A stretch of 19,673 bases of DNA, from assembly GCA_036525535.1 (NCBI GenBank), contig DATDAH010000094.1, positions 1 to 19,673 on the forward strand, given 5' to 3'. Made by a program: the position numbers and the translations under genes. Positions 1 through 5,880 of the stretch are shown here, piece after piece (position 1 is the stretch's first letter; every line of letters starts with the position of its first letter). The notes under the pieces are model-generated. The model saw only the letters and a program-made list of their open reading frames with translations. It had not been told where the DNA came from and did not search any database. Source of the DNA: DATDAH01 sp036525535 (GTDB taxonomy: Bacteria > Actinomycetota > Acidimicrobiia > Acidimicrobiales > DATDAH01).

Positions 1-111
1 CGGGTCCTGGTGCTCCGCCGCGGGGTCGTCGAGCTCGACGGGTCCGCGGCCGACCTGCGCGACCGGGTCGACGAGATCCAAACCGCCTACCACCAGGGGG
101 CCGACGCGTGA
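1..111 (+). CDS. LivF-type ABC transporter ATP-binding protein, C-terminal fragment
   Basis: This is the last 36 codons of a gene that begins before the window; frame 1 runs open from base 1 to a TGA at 109-111. The visible sequence (RVLVLRRGVVELDGSAADL, then an Asp/Arg-rich helix ending in a Tyr) has the pattern that follows the H-loop in the ATPases of branched-chain amino acid (HAAT) importers: a strand-turn-strand with 'L.rG.v..dG', then a terminal helix with a Tyr. All catalytic motifs lie outside the window. The stop overlaps the GTG of the following substrate-binding lipoprotein (GTGA), which supports a transport operon. LivF rather than LivG is an inference from the short tail and the neighbour. 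Confidence 0.72.
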   Translation, partial: RVLVLRRGVVELDGSAADLRDRVDEIQTAYHQGADA

Positions 112-1400
112 GCCGGACCGGTTCCCTCGTGCTGGCGGCAATGCTGGCGGCCTCCGCCGTCGCCTGCGGTGACGGGGAGATCGGCAGCGGCGCCGCTGTG
201 GCCGGGGGCGCCGCCGGCGAAGGCCCCCGCCAGACCGAAACGGCCGCGGCGTCGTCCGGCGACGCCGAGGAGTGCCCCGGCGACCCGCTCCGCTTCACGA
301 CCATCAGCGCGCTCACCGGCGCGGTCGCACGCGGGGGTGAGCGCTACCGGATCGGCACCGACGCCGCCGTCGCCGCGGTGAACCGGGAGTGCTCGCTCGG
401 CCGACCCATCGAGGTCGCGTTCTGCGACGACGCCGCCGACGTGAACACCAACCTGGCGTGCGGTCGCCAGGCCGCCGGCGACGGATCGCTGGCGCTCCTC
501 ACGACGGTGGGGAGCTTCGACGACGGCGCGACGGCCTCCGGCCTCCCCGGGATCTTCCTCTACGGCACGTCCGCCTTCGAGCTCACCGACCCGAACGCGT
601 ACTCCTCGATCTCGGGGATCTCGGTCGGGATGGCCGGCATCACCGCCGCCAAGGCCGCGGGCGCCGACACCTTCCTGCTCGTCCTCCCGGACTCGCCCGC
701 CCTGCAGTTCGTGGCCGTCCAGGTCGAGCAGGTGGCCGAGCTGATCGACATCGACCTGGAGACCATCTACTTCCCGACCGACACCACGGACTACGCACCC
801 ATCGCCGCTCAGATCTCGCAGCGCAACCCGGAGGCCATCGGCCTCCTCCCGGTCTCCCCGGTCGTCATGATCAACGCCCTGGCCGACGAGGGGCTGACCC
901 CCGAGACCCACATCATGTCGATGGCGTCGATCGTGCTGAGCCCCGAGATCGTCACCGAGCTCGGGGCCGCCCTCGACGGCATGATCGTCGTCAGCCCGAC
1001 GGTCCCACCCAACGCCGTCGACAACCCCGGCATCGCCGAGTTCCGGGAGGACCTCGAGGCGATCGGTGAGGACCCCGATGCGCCGACGATCGACTTCACC
1101 GCGGTCACCGCCTGGTCCAACATCAAGAAGCTCGAGGCGGCGCTCCTCGCCGCCGGCGGCCCCTCGTACGTCGCCGACCTGACGCCCGAGTCGCTGGTGC
1201 GGGCGCTCGTGCAGCACCCGGTCGCCCGCCCCGAAGCCGCCCCTTACGACTTCCGGGAGAACCAGCTCACCGAGCTCCCGGGCCTGGCGAGCTTCCGCGT
1301 CTTCACCCGAGAGGTCGTCATCCTCGAGCTCCAGGACGGCGAGTACCAGCTCCTGGCCGACGGCTTCGTCGACATCCTCGATCCCCCTGACCTCAGCTGA
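108..1400 (+). CDS. Branched-chain amino acid-type ABC substrate-binding lipoprotein (Peripla_BP_6-like)
   Basis: A 430-aa type I periplasmic-binding-protein-fold receptor of the LivK/HAAT class, expected to sit lipid-anchored outside the membrane and deliver amino acids or similar small carboxylates to the permease. The N-terminus is a lipoprotein signal (hydrophobic residues 7-19, lipobox ending SAVAC, Cys20) followed by an Ala/Gly-rich linker. The mature domain opens with a beta strand and 'TGAVARGG', the usual ligand-loop region, and Asp/Glu-rich alternating alpha/beta segments fill the rest. The GTG start overlaps the stop of the upstream ATPase gene, and an AGGGGG lies 7 nt upstream, so translation is probably coupled. 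The ligand cannot be read from the sequence. The gene is convergent with the oxidoreductase at 1450. Confidence 0.85.
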   Translation: MSRTGSLVLAAMLAASAVACGDGEIGSGAAVAGGAAGEGPRQTETAAASSGDAEECPGDPLRFTTISALTGAVARGGERYRIGTDAAVAAVNRECSLGRPIEVAFCDDAADVNTNLACGRQAAGDGSLALLTTVGSFDDGATASGLPGIFLYGTSAFELTDPNAYSSISGISVGMAGITAAKAAGADTFLLVLPDSPALQFVAVQVEQVAELIDIDLETIYFPTDTTDYAPIAAQISQRNPEAIGLLPVSPVVMINALADEGLTPETHIMSMASIVLSPEIVTELGAALDGMIVVSPTVPPNAVDNPGIAEFREDLEAIGEDPDAPTIDFTAVTAWSNIKKLEAALLAAGGPSYVADLTPESLVRALVQHPVARPEAAPYDFRENQLTELPGLASFRVFTREVVILELQDGEYQLLADGFVDILDPPDLS

Positions 1401-1407
1401 GCCCGAC

Positions 1408-1442
1408 GGCTCCCGCCAGTGACCCACGAAGGGCGGGGAGTC
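1408..1442. terminator. Stem-loop between convergent genes (candidate bidirectional terminator)
   Basis: GGCTCCCGCC (1408-1417) can pair with GGCGGGGAGTC (1432-1442) through one bulged G and one wobble pair, leaving a 14-nt loop. It fills the 49-nt gap between the stops of two convergent genes. There is no clear T-tract on either side, so intrinsic termination is only a possibility. Confidence 0.35.
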
Positions 1443-1449
1443 GCTTCGT

Positions 1450-2406
1450 TCAGGTCATGGAGACCACGACCTTGCCGAGCGCGTGACCCTCACCGACGTA
1501 GGCGAGGGCGTCTCGCACGTCGTCGAGTCCGAACGTGCGGTCGATGTGGATGCCGATCTCGCCCCTGACGCAGAGCTCGGCGAGCGGCTCGAAGTGGGAG
1601 GGCCCTGCCCTCACGGCCAGCACGCCCATCCGCCGGCCGGTGAGTCGGCCGGCGATCCAGCCGACTGTGAGCACGCGCAACAGCGCGGACACGGATCCAC
1701 CGACGCAGTGGTAACGCCCGCCCTTGGCGAGGGCTCGGCGGTAGGCGAACACCGACCGGTGCGCGACGAGATCGAGGATCAGGTCGTAGGGCTGGGCGGA
1801 GCGAGTGAAGTCCTCACCGCGGTAGTCGATCACCTCGTCGGCGCCCAGCGACCGCATGAACTCGAGCTTGGAGGCATTGTCGACCCCGGTCACGTGCGCC
1901 CCGAGTCGTTTGGCGAGCTGGATCGCGAATGAGCCGGAGCCGCCACCAGCCCCGTTGACCAGCACCCGGCGACCGGGCGCGGCGCCGTCGGTTCCTTGCC
2001 GGGCAATTGCTCCGGCCTGCGGGATCGTCGAGGCCTCGGCGAAGGTCAGCTCCGCTGGCTTGTGGGTGAGCGCGGACTCGGCCGCGACCGCATACTCAGC
2101 GAAGCCGCCCTTCAGCGCCAGGTTGTCCCCGTACACCTCGTCACCGGGCCGGAACCGGGTCACGCCCTGGCCGACGGTGTCGACCCACCCGGCGATGTCC
2201 GATCCCAGCGTGCGACGCGCCGGAGAGCGCAGCCCGCCCAGCCGCGCGTACAACGGCGAGCCCCGCAGTGTCTCCCAGTCGCTCAGGTTGACCGAGGTCG
2301 ACGCGACGCGGACGAGCACCTGCCCGGCGGCAGGAGACGGCGTCTGGACGTCGTCGACCCGCAGGACCTCAGGCGGTCCGTATCGGTCATAGACGACCGC
2401 CCTCAC
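1450..2406 (-). CDS. Zinc-independent MDR oxidoreductase (NADPH:quinone reductase-like)
   Basis: A medium-chain dehydrogenase/reductase, 318 aa from the chosen start. It begins with the typical MDR strand 'RAVVYDRYGPPEVLRV' and has the GroES-like domain (about residues 1-115) with 'VNLSDWETLRG' and 'GSDIAGWVDTVG'. The Rossmann domain has the nucleotide-binding loop NGAGGGSGSFAIQLAK at about 138-153. The Cys ligands of the structural zinc lobe are absent, which places it with quinone oxidoreductases rather than zinc alcohol dehydrogenases. An in-frame ATG exists at 2433 with no ribosome-binding site. I prefer the GTG at 2406, which has GGAG 7 nt upstream and starts exactly at the family N-terminus. 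It appears monocistronic; the substrate is unknown. Confidence 0.85.
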   Translation of the reverse strand: MRAVVYDRYGPPEVLRVDDVQTPSPAAGQVLVRVASTSVNLSDWETLRGSPLYARLGGLRSPARRTLGSDIAGWVDTVGQGVTRFRPGDEVYGDNLALKGGFAEYAVAAESALTHKPAELTFAEASTIPQAGAIARQGTDGAAPGRRVLVNGAGGGSGSFAIQLAKRLGAHVTGVDNASKLEFMRSLGADEVIDYRGEDFTRSAQPYDLILDLVAHRSVFAYRRALAKGGRYHCVGGSVSALLRVLTVGWIAGRLTGRRMGVLAVRAGPSHFEPLAELCVRGEIGIHIDRTFGLDDVRDALAYVGEGHALGKVVVSMT

Positions 2407-2480
2407 CTGCGTTCTCCGGTCCACGCCGTCCATGCGCCCACAACGGGCAACCTATTCCGAGAAGGTGTGGTGAGGCCCGG

Positions 2481-2517
2481 GCGCACCTGCCGGCGTGGAG
2501 AGCGACGGCAGGTGCGC
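2481..2517. repeat. Perfect 12-bp inverted repeat, 13-nt loop
   Basis: GCGCACCTGCCG at 2481-2492 is exactly matched by CGGCAGGTGCGC at 2506-2517. It lies 75-111 bp upstream of the oxidoreductase start (GTG at 2406). No T-run follows it on either strand, so an operator or leader hairpin is as likely as a terminator. Confidence 0.6.
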
Positions 2518-2685
2518 GATCTGGGGCTCGACCGACGTCAGCTGGTCGGCACGTGGCGGCTGTCGGGCAGGAACTCGCCGTCGGACGAGTCGCCCTCAGG
2601 GCTGACGCCCGGACCGGCGCTCGCGGGGCCGGCATGGGTCCGGGCCTGGCCTTCGAGGTGGGCTTCCCACTCGTAGACAGTCAGT

Positions 2686-2701
2686 GGTGATCTCGATCAC
2701 C
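2686..2701. promoter_or_regulatory. 16-bp palindrome GGTGATC-tc-GATCACC
   Basis: Two perfect 7-bp arms separated by 2 bp, about 37 nt beyond the stop of the lipoprotein gene on the minus strand. The 2-bp centre is too tight for a good RNA hairpin, so it looks more like a binding site for a dimeric protein. The protein is unknown. Confidence 0.35.
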
Positions 2702-2738
2702 TGTGGTCCTGCGTGCAGCGGGGCCGCGTCCGGCGACG

Positions 2739-3281
2739 TCACGCGAAGGTGAGAGGGATGCTGACCAGGGGGGCGTCGCTCCGGAGCCGCACATCGGAGG
2801 AGAGGAAGACCACCAGCTGGCAGTCGTGCTCCTCGTCGCAGGTGCCGTCGGCGCTCGCCCCGCCCATGCGCTCGCCGGTCTGCAGCTCGTAGTCGAAGGC
2901 GACCACGCCGTCCGCGCCGCTGGTTTCGGTCTGGGATGGGCTGGTGAGCCCTTGGACGTTGCAGACCTCCGCAGGGGGCAGCCCATCGGGGCCGGGGGCC
3001 AGGTCAGCGTTGTCGGGATCGTCGGGGTCCTCGCACTGGCTGACGCCGGTGGTGGCGTCGGGTTCCCAGCCCTCGATGCGGACGCTGATGACGTCGCCAC
3101 CAGACAGGCCCTCGGTCTGGTTCACCTCCACCACGCAGTCCGCGAGGTTGACGCATTCGACGGCCTCCGAACCGGCGGCCTCCGAACCGGCGTCGGACGC
3201 GCCGTCCCCGTCGTCCCCACATCCCGCGGCCAACGCCACGAATGCCAACATCACCGCACACCAACGTCGCCTGTGGGCCAT
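2739..3281 (-). CDS. Lipoprotein with neocarzinostatin-like immunoglobulin fold
   Basis: A 180-aa exported lipoprotein: the signal ends in lipobox LAAGC (Cys21) and a Gly/Ser/Asp-rich linker runs to about residue 40. The rest resembles the neocarzinostatin/macromomycin apoprotein family: 'EGLSGGDVISVRIEGWEP' followed by 'GVSQC', a Cys pair (C83/C107), a 'GADGVVAFDYEL' strand, a second close Cys pair (C148/C154) and the final 'PLVSIPLTF' strand. In antitumour apoproteins this fold binds an enediyne, but many actinobacteria carry lipoprotein relatives of unknown role and no enediyne genes are present here. The start has a strong ribosome-binding site (AAGGAGG). It is divergent from the sigma factor at 3426 and faces a promoter-like element identical to the sigma gene's own. 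Confidence 0.72.
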   Translation of the reverse strand: MAHRRRWCAVMLAFVALAAGCGDDGDGASDAGSEAAGSEAVECVNLADCVVEVNQTEGLSGGDVISVRIEGWEPDATTGVSQCEDPDDPDNADLAPGPDGLPPAEVCNVQGLTSPSQTETSGADGVVAFDYELQTGERMGGASADGTCDEEHDCQLVVFLSSDVRLRSDAPLVSIPLTFA

Positions 3282-3310
3282 GCCCCTCCTCCTTCGTAGA
3301 ACGGTTCAGG

Positions 3311-3343
3311 CACTCAACGAACGGGGGCGACCCACCCCCTCAC
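3311..3343 (-). promoter_or_regulatory. Bipartite promoter-like element facing the lipoprotein gene
   Basis: Read on the minus strand this is GTGAGGGGG, 11 nt, CGTTCGTTGAGTG (boxes at 3343-3335 and 3323-3311). The same two boxes with the same 11-nt gap occur on the plus strand at 3389-3421. It ends 29 nt before the lipoprotein ATG, which leaves room for a short leader carrying the visible AAGGAGG site. I infer a promoter read by the adjacent ECF sigma factor. Confidence 0.5.
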
Positions 3344-3388
3344 GGTTCGGGCGGGAGCCGGGTGGTCCTGGCAACATGGCAAGAAGAA

Positions 3389-3421
3389 GTGAGGGGGTTC
3401 GGGTGTCTCGTTCGTTGAGTG
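3389..3421 (+). promoter_or_regulatory. Bipartite promoter-like element facing the ECF sigma gene
   Basis: GTGAGGGGG (3389-3397), 11 nt, CGTTCGTTGAGTG (3409-3421), matching the element on the opposite strand at 3343-3311 in both boxes and spacing while the 11-nt gaps differ in sequence. Its downstream box ends 4 nt before the ATG at 3426. If that box is a -10 region, transcription would start at or beside the ATG, giving a leaderless mRNA; the start indeed lacks a good ribosome-binding site. The usual alternative is that the two arms form a long hairpin or operator. Confidence 0.5.
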
Positions 3422-3425
3422 GTTG

Positions 3426-3962
3426 ATGTTCGACGGGCAGCTCGGGGTGAGGGCGCAACCCGATCGGCGCGCCCGGACCCAGCCACGGCCCGACCTCGCC
3501 GCGCTCTACGAACGACACGCGATCGAGGTCTACCGGTACGTCCACCGGCGCTGTCGTGACGCGGCGCTGGCGGAGGACGTCACCCAGGACACGTTTCTCG
3601 CCGCGGTGCGCACCGCCGACGATCCGGGGGAGGTCACCGTGGGGTGGCTCATCCGGGTGGCTCGCAACCGCCTGCTGGACGTCCTCCGCCGACAGGCTCG
3701 CTACGAGGGCAAGCTCCAGCTGGCGAGTGGCCGCAGCGAGGTGGCCGACGAACCTGCTGCCGTCGTGGGCCGTCTGCGAATGACCGCGGCGCTCGAGGAG
3801 CTGAGGGTCGAGCACCGGATCGTGCTCATGCTCCACTACGTCGACGAGATGACGGTCGCGGCGCTCGCCGTCGAGATGGGCCGGACACCGAAGGCGGTCG
3901 AGGCCCTGCTGACCCGGGCGCGGCGGGCCCTGCGCCGGGAACTGGAGCGATCCGATGCGTGA
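3426..3962 (+). CDS. ECF (sigma-70 family) RNA polymerase sigma factor
   Basis: A 178-aa extracytoplasmic-function sigma factor. Region 2 covers about residues 27-93 (LYERHAIEVYRYVHRRC, then 'AEDVTQDTFLAAVR' and 'WLIRVARNRLLDVLRR', the core-binding and -10 recognition helices). Region 4 covers about 121-170 ('ALEELRVEHRIVLMLHYVDEM' and the helix-turn-helix 'TVAALAVEMGRTPKAVEALLTRARRAL'). Regions 1 and 3 are absent, as is normal for the class. A TTG one codon upstream is also in frame; I chose ATG. The coding end overlaps the next gene by 8 nt, the usual arrangement with a cognate anti-sigma factor. An identical promoter-like element on each side of the divergent spacer suggests it drives itself and the lipoprotein at 2739. 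Confidence 0.9.
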   Translation: MFDGQLGVRAQPDRRARTQPRPDLAALYERHAIEVYRYVHRRCRDAALAEDVTQDTFLAAVRTADDPGEVTVGWLIRVARNRLLDVLRRQARYEGKLQLASGRSEVADEPAAVVGRLRMTAALEELRVEHRIVLMLHYVDEMTVAALAVEMGRTPKAVEALLTRARRALRRELERSDA

Positions 3963-4914
3963 CGAGGACCTGAAGGCGAGCCTGGCCACCGTCGACGGCG
4001 ACGCGCCGTCGGCCGAGTTCCTGGCGTCGCTGATCGCCGAGGTCGAGGCCGAGCACGACCGCGCCCTCGGCGGCGACGCCGGTCTGCCGCTCTACCCCGC
4101 GGACGGGGTGAACGAGATCGAGGTGTCGGTATGGCCGACCGAGGGCCCGCACCCGGGTGCGGCTCGCCGGTGGGTCGGAGCCGGCGCCGCGGTCGCTGCC
4201 GCCGCCATCGTCGTCATCGTCGGACTTGCCGTCATCGACTCCGGCGACAACGGCACCCAGGTGGCGACGAGCCGCTTGCCGCACGGCTACTCCACTTCGG
4301 TGCTGCCCGCCGCGATCATCCAGAGTGACGACGCTGACGTGGTCCTCGGGGCCGACCCGTCGGCGGGCCTCGACCCGGTTGTACCCCCCTGGTACCGCCA
4401 CGAGCAGTCGACCCTCGATGATCTGGGCTTCGTCGCCGGGCTCACCGTCCCGTTCGACCTCGAGCTCCCTGGCACCGATCAGCCCTGCTCGGATCAGCTT
4501 CGCGAAGCGGGCGGCCGCGGCGAGTCGGGTCGCCGGCTGCTGCTGCCCTGTGGGGGCGCGAGCGCAGCCCTTCTCTTCTCCGACGACGTCGCTGCCGTTC
4601 GGGCCCTGGACGTGCTCGTGGCCCACCTCGCCGCCCACACCGGGGGGATCTACCGGCTGGGTGCGCTCCTCGAACGCACCGGGGATCTCGAGGCCGAGCT
4701 CGGGGACGAGGCGGAGGCGTTCGTGCTCACGGGGTTCGTGGACGCGCGCGAGGCTGCCGAGGTCGTGGTGATCGCCTGGCGCACGGACAACCTTGTCCAG
4801 CTCGTGTGGGACATCCAGGACCGTGGCGCCCCCGGCGGGGTCGAGGCCCTGATGGACGCCGCCGAGCACATCGAGCGCCGCACGGAGGCACAGCGGGAGT
4901 CCGGCGGCGACTGA
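3955..4914 (+). CDS. Single-pass membrane protein, probable non-zinc anti-sigma factor
   Basis: 319 aa, with ATG 8 nt inside the end of the ECF sigma gene. A roughly 73-residue cytoplasmic part contains 'APSAEFLASLIAEVEAE' and a Leu-Tyr-Pro motif at 46-48; one transmembrane helix covers about 74-94 (Ala/Val/Ile-rich). The remaining 225 residues would face outside and resemble no family I recognise; they contain two Cys (about 158 and 180) that could form a disulfide. The HxxxCxxC motif of zinc anti-sigma factors is absent. The protein at 18528 has the same N-terminal plan next to another ECF sigma factor. The anti-sigma role is inferred from overlap, topology and that parallel, not from a catalytic or binding motif. 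Confidence 0.65.
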   Translation: MRDEDLKASLATVDGDAPSAEFLASLIAEVEAEHDRALGGDAGLPLYPADGVNEIEVSVWPTEGPHPGAARRWVGAGAAVAAAAIVVIVGLAVIDSGDNGTQVATSRLPHGYSTSVLPAAIIQSDDADVVLGADPSAGLDPVVPPWYRHEQSTLDDLGFVAGLTVPFDLELPGTDQPCSDQLREAGGRGESGRRLLLPCGGASAALLFSDDVAAVRALDVLVAHLAAHTGGIYRLGALLERTGDLEAELGDEAEAFVLTGFVDAREAAEVVVIAWRTDNLVQLVWDIQDRGAPGGVEALMDAAEHIERRTEAQRESGGD

Positions 4915-4937
4915 CCACCGACCAGGGGTGTCGAAGC

Positions 4938-5264
4938 CTAAGCCTGGTGGGTCACGCGGTCGAAGTTGATGCGCAGCAGCGCGATCGCCTCGTCGGCGTC
5001 GGCCTGGGTCCGGATGTACAGCGTGGTCCAGCCCGAGTCGGGATGGACGTGGTGCGGTCCGGTCCGGCCGGCCGCGACGAGCTCGTCCCGGATCCGGCGA
5101 GGGAATGGGATGTCGGCCTGGTGGCCGCCGTGCACATGGCCGATCGAACGGCCGCTCACGACGAAGTCCGTCTCGCCGTACTGGCCGGAGGCCGTGGTGA
5201 TGCCCGGCCACCCTGTGACCTCGCGGCGGATGTGTTCAGCTCGTTCGTCCACGGAGATGGTCAT
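4938..5264 (-). CDS. Small luciferase-domain (DUF5519-like) protein
   Basis: A 108-aa soluble protein resembling the short 'luciferase family' domain proteins (DUF5519): 'VTGWPGI' near the start, 'GRSIGHVHGGHQADIPFPRRIRDELV' at about 38-63, and the hallmark 'HHVHPDSGWTTLYIRT' at about 71-86, then 'AIALLRINFDR'. Despite the family name, no light-emitting or enzymatic function is established for these small proteins, and none can be inferred here. The conserved His residues (43, 45, 71, 72, 74) and Asp76 would be the candidate functional positions. The ATG at 5264 lacks a strong ribosome-binding site; a 22-bp near-palindrome sits 15 bp upstream. The gene ends just after the anti-sigma-like gene, convergent with it. 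Confidence 0.7.
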   Translation of the reverse strand: MTISVDERAEHIRREVTGWPGITTASGQYGETDFVVSGRSIGHVHGGHQADIPFPRRIRDELVAAGRTGPHHVHPDSGWTTLYIRTQADADEAIALLRINFDRVTHQA

Positions 5265-5278
5265 GCCGGAGACCCTAG

Positions 5279-5300
5279 GACCTCGAGTTCACTTGAGGTC
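5279..5300. promoter_or_regulatory. 22-bp near-perfect palindrome upstream of the DUF5519-like gene
   Basis: GACCTCGAGT and ACTTGAGGTC are inverted repeats with one mismatch, separated by 2 bp. The site lies 15 bp upstream of the minus-strand start at 5264 and about 100 bp upstream of the regulator remnant on the plus strand. This is the size and position expected of an operator for a dimeric regulator; which one is unknown. Confidence 0.4.
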
Positions 5301-5331
5301 AAGAGGGCTGGCGGAGCGTCGGCGACGTCGC

Positions 5332-5351
5332 TGCCACAGGTTTGCCACAGG
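5332..5351 (+). promoter_or_regulatory. Direct repeat TGCCACAGG x2 at 11-bp pitch (SARP-box-like)
   Basis: TGCCACAGG occurs at 5332-5340 and 5343-5351, exactly 11 bp apart, and its core is present once more inverted (GTGGCA, 5363-5368). SARP-family activators are known to bind direct repeats spaced about one helical turn (11 bp or multiples). The repeats lie 48-67 bp upstream of the GTG of a SARP-type gene remnant, so an autoregulatory or target site is plausible. Confidence 0.4.
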
Positions 5352-5398
5352 GGTCCGTCAGGGTGGCAGTGGTACAAGCCAACGGAGGGGAGGGGCCC

Positions 5399-5880
5399 GT
5401 GGTCGAGTTCACCGCGCTGGGTGGGCTGGCAGTCACGGAGAGCGGTGAGCCCGTCGCGATCGGTGGGCCCCGCCAGCGGAGGCTCCTGGCCATGCTCCTC
5501 ATCCACGCCAACTCCGTCGTGTCCGTGGATCGGCTGGCGGACGCGGTGTTCGCCGGCGAGCCCACGCCGGCCGCCAACACGACGATGCGGAGCTACATCG
5601 CCCGCATCCGTCGAGTCGTCGACAACGGCCACGAGGGCGGCCCTCGATCGTCACCCAGTCGCCGGGGTACGTGCTCCAGCTGCCGACGAAGGCCTTGGAC
5701 GTGGCCCGCTTCGAGGCCCGCCTGGCCGATGCTCGCGCCAACCTGGGTCGGGAGGACGCGCCGGAAGCCGCGGCGGAAGCCCGCGCCGCCCTGGAGCTCT
5801 GGCAGAGCGAGGCCTACGCCGTCCGGACAGCTTCGGCGTTGGCGCTGATCACCGAGCGGTACGCCTTCCCCTCGGACCGG
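5399..5880 (+). pseudogene. SARP/BTAD-type transcriptional regulator, frameshifted and truncated
   Basis: A GTG at 5399 with a strong GGAGGGGAGG upstream opens a winged-helix domain of the OmpR/SARP class: 'VEFTALGGLAVTESGEPVAIGG', 'RQRRLLAMLLIHANSVVSVDRLADAVF', 'AANTTMRSYIARIRRVV'. Near 5640 the family match moves to the next frame (by sense: one base missing), where 'PSIVTQSPGYVLQLP' and the first BTAD helices ('LDVARFEARLADARANL', 'AAAEARAALELWQSEAYA') continue. The match fades by about 5860, and the opposite-strand lipoprotein gene ends at 5881. Intact SARPs have about 250 aa; only about 160 remain. Beyond 5880 the plus frame stays open but is merely antisense to the lipoprotein gene. A sequencing error could explain the frameshift but not the missing C-terminus. 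Confidence 0.75.

Larger units (their letters stand above)
2407..2738. other. 332-nt intergenic region with two dyads
   Basis: No convincing gene in either strand; the short open frames here have no ribosome-binding site and no recognisable composition. The region holds two inverted repeats, listed separately (2481-2517 and 2686-2701). It would contain the promoter of the minus-strand oxidoreductase and the 3' end of the minus-strand lipoprotein transcript. Confidence 0.6.

Noticed and set aside
2739..3281. Evidence for an enediyne antibiotic cluster
   Set aside because: Only the apoprotein-like fold is present; no polyketide synthase or tailoring genes in the window.
3311..3421. RBS-sequestering riboswitch or thermosensor formed by the 13- and 9-bp arms
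   Set aside because: Possible, but the equal 11-nt gaps with unrelated sequence and the orientation to two divergent genes fit twin promoters better.
3826..5211. Minus-strand open frame of 461 codons opposite the sigma and anti-sigma genes
   Set aside because: It has no recognisable domain and covers three well-supported genes in other frames; typical of high-GC antisense.
5630..5650. Programmed frameshift in the SARP gene
   Set aside because: No slippery heptamer or downstream pseudoknot was evident, and the protein is truncated as well. Decay or a sequence error is simpler.
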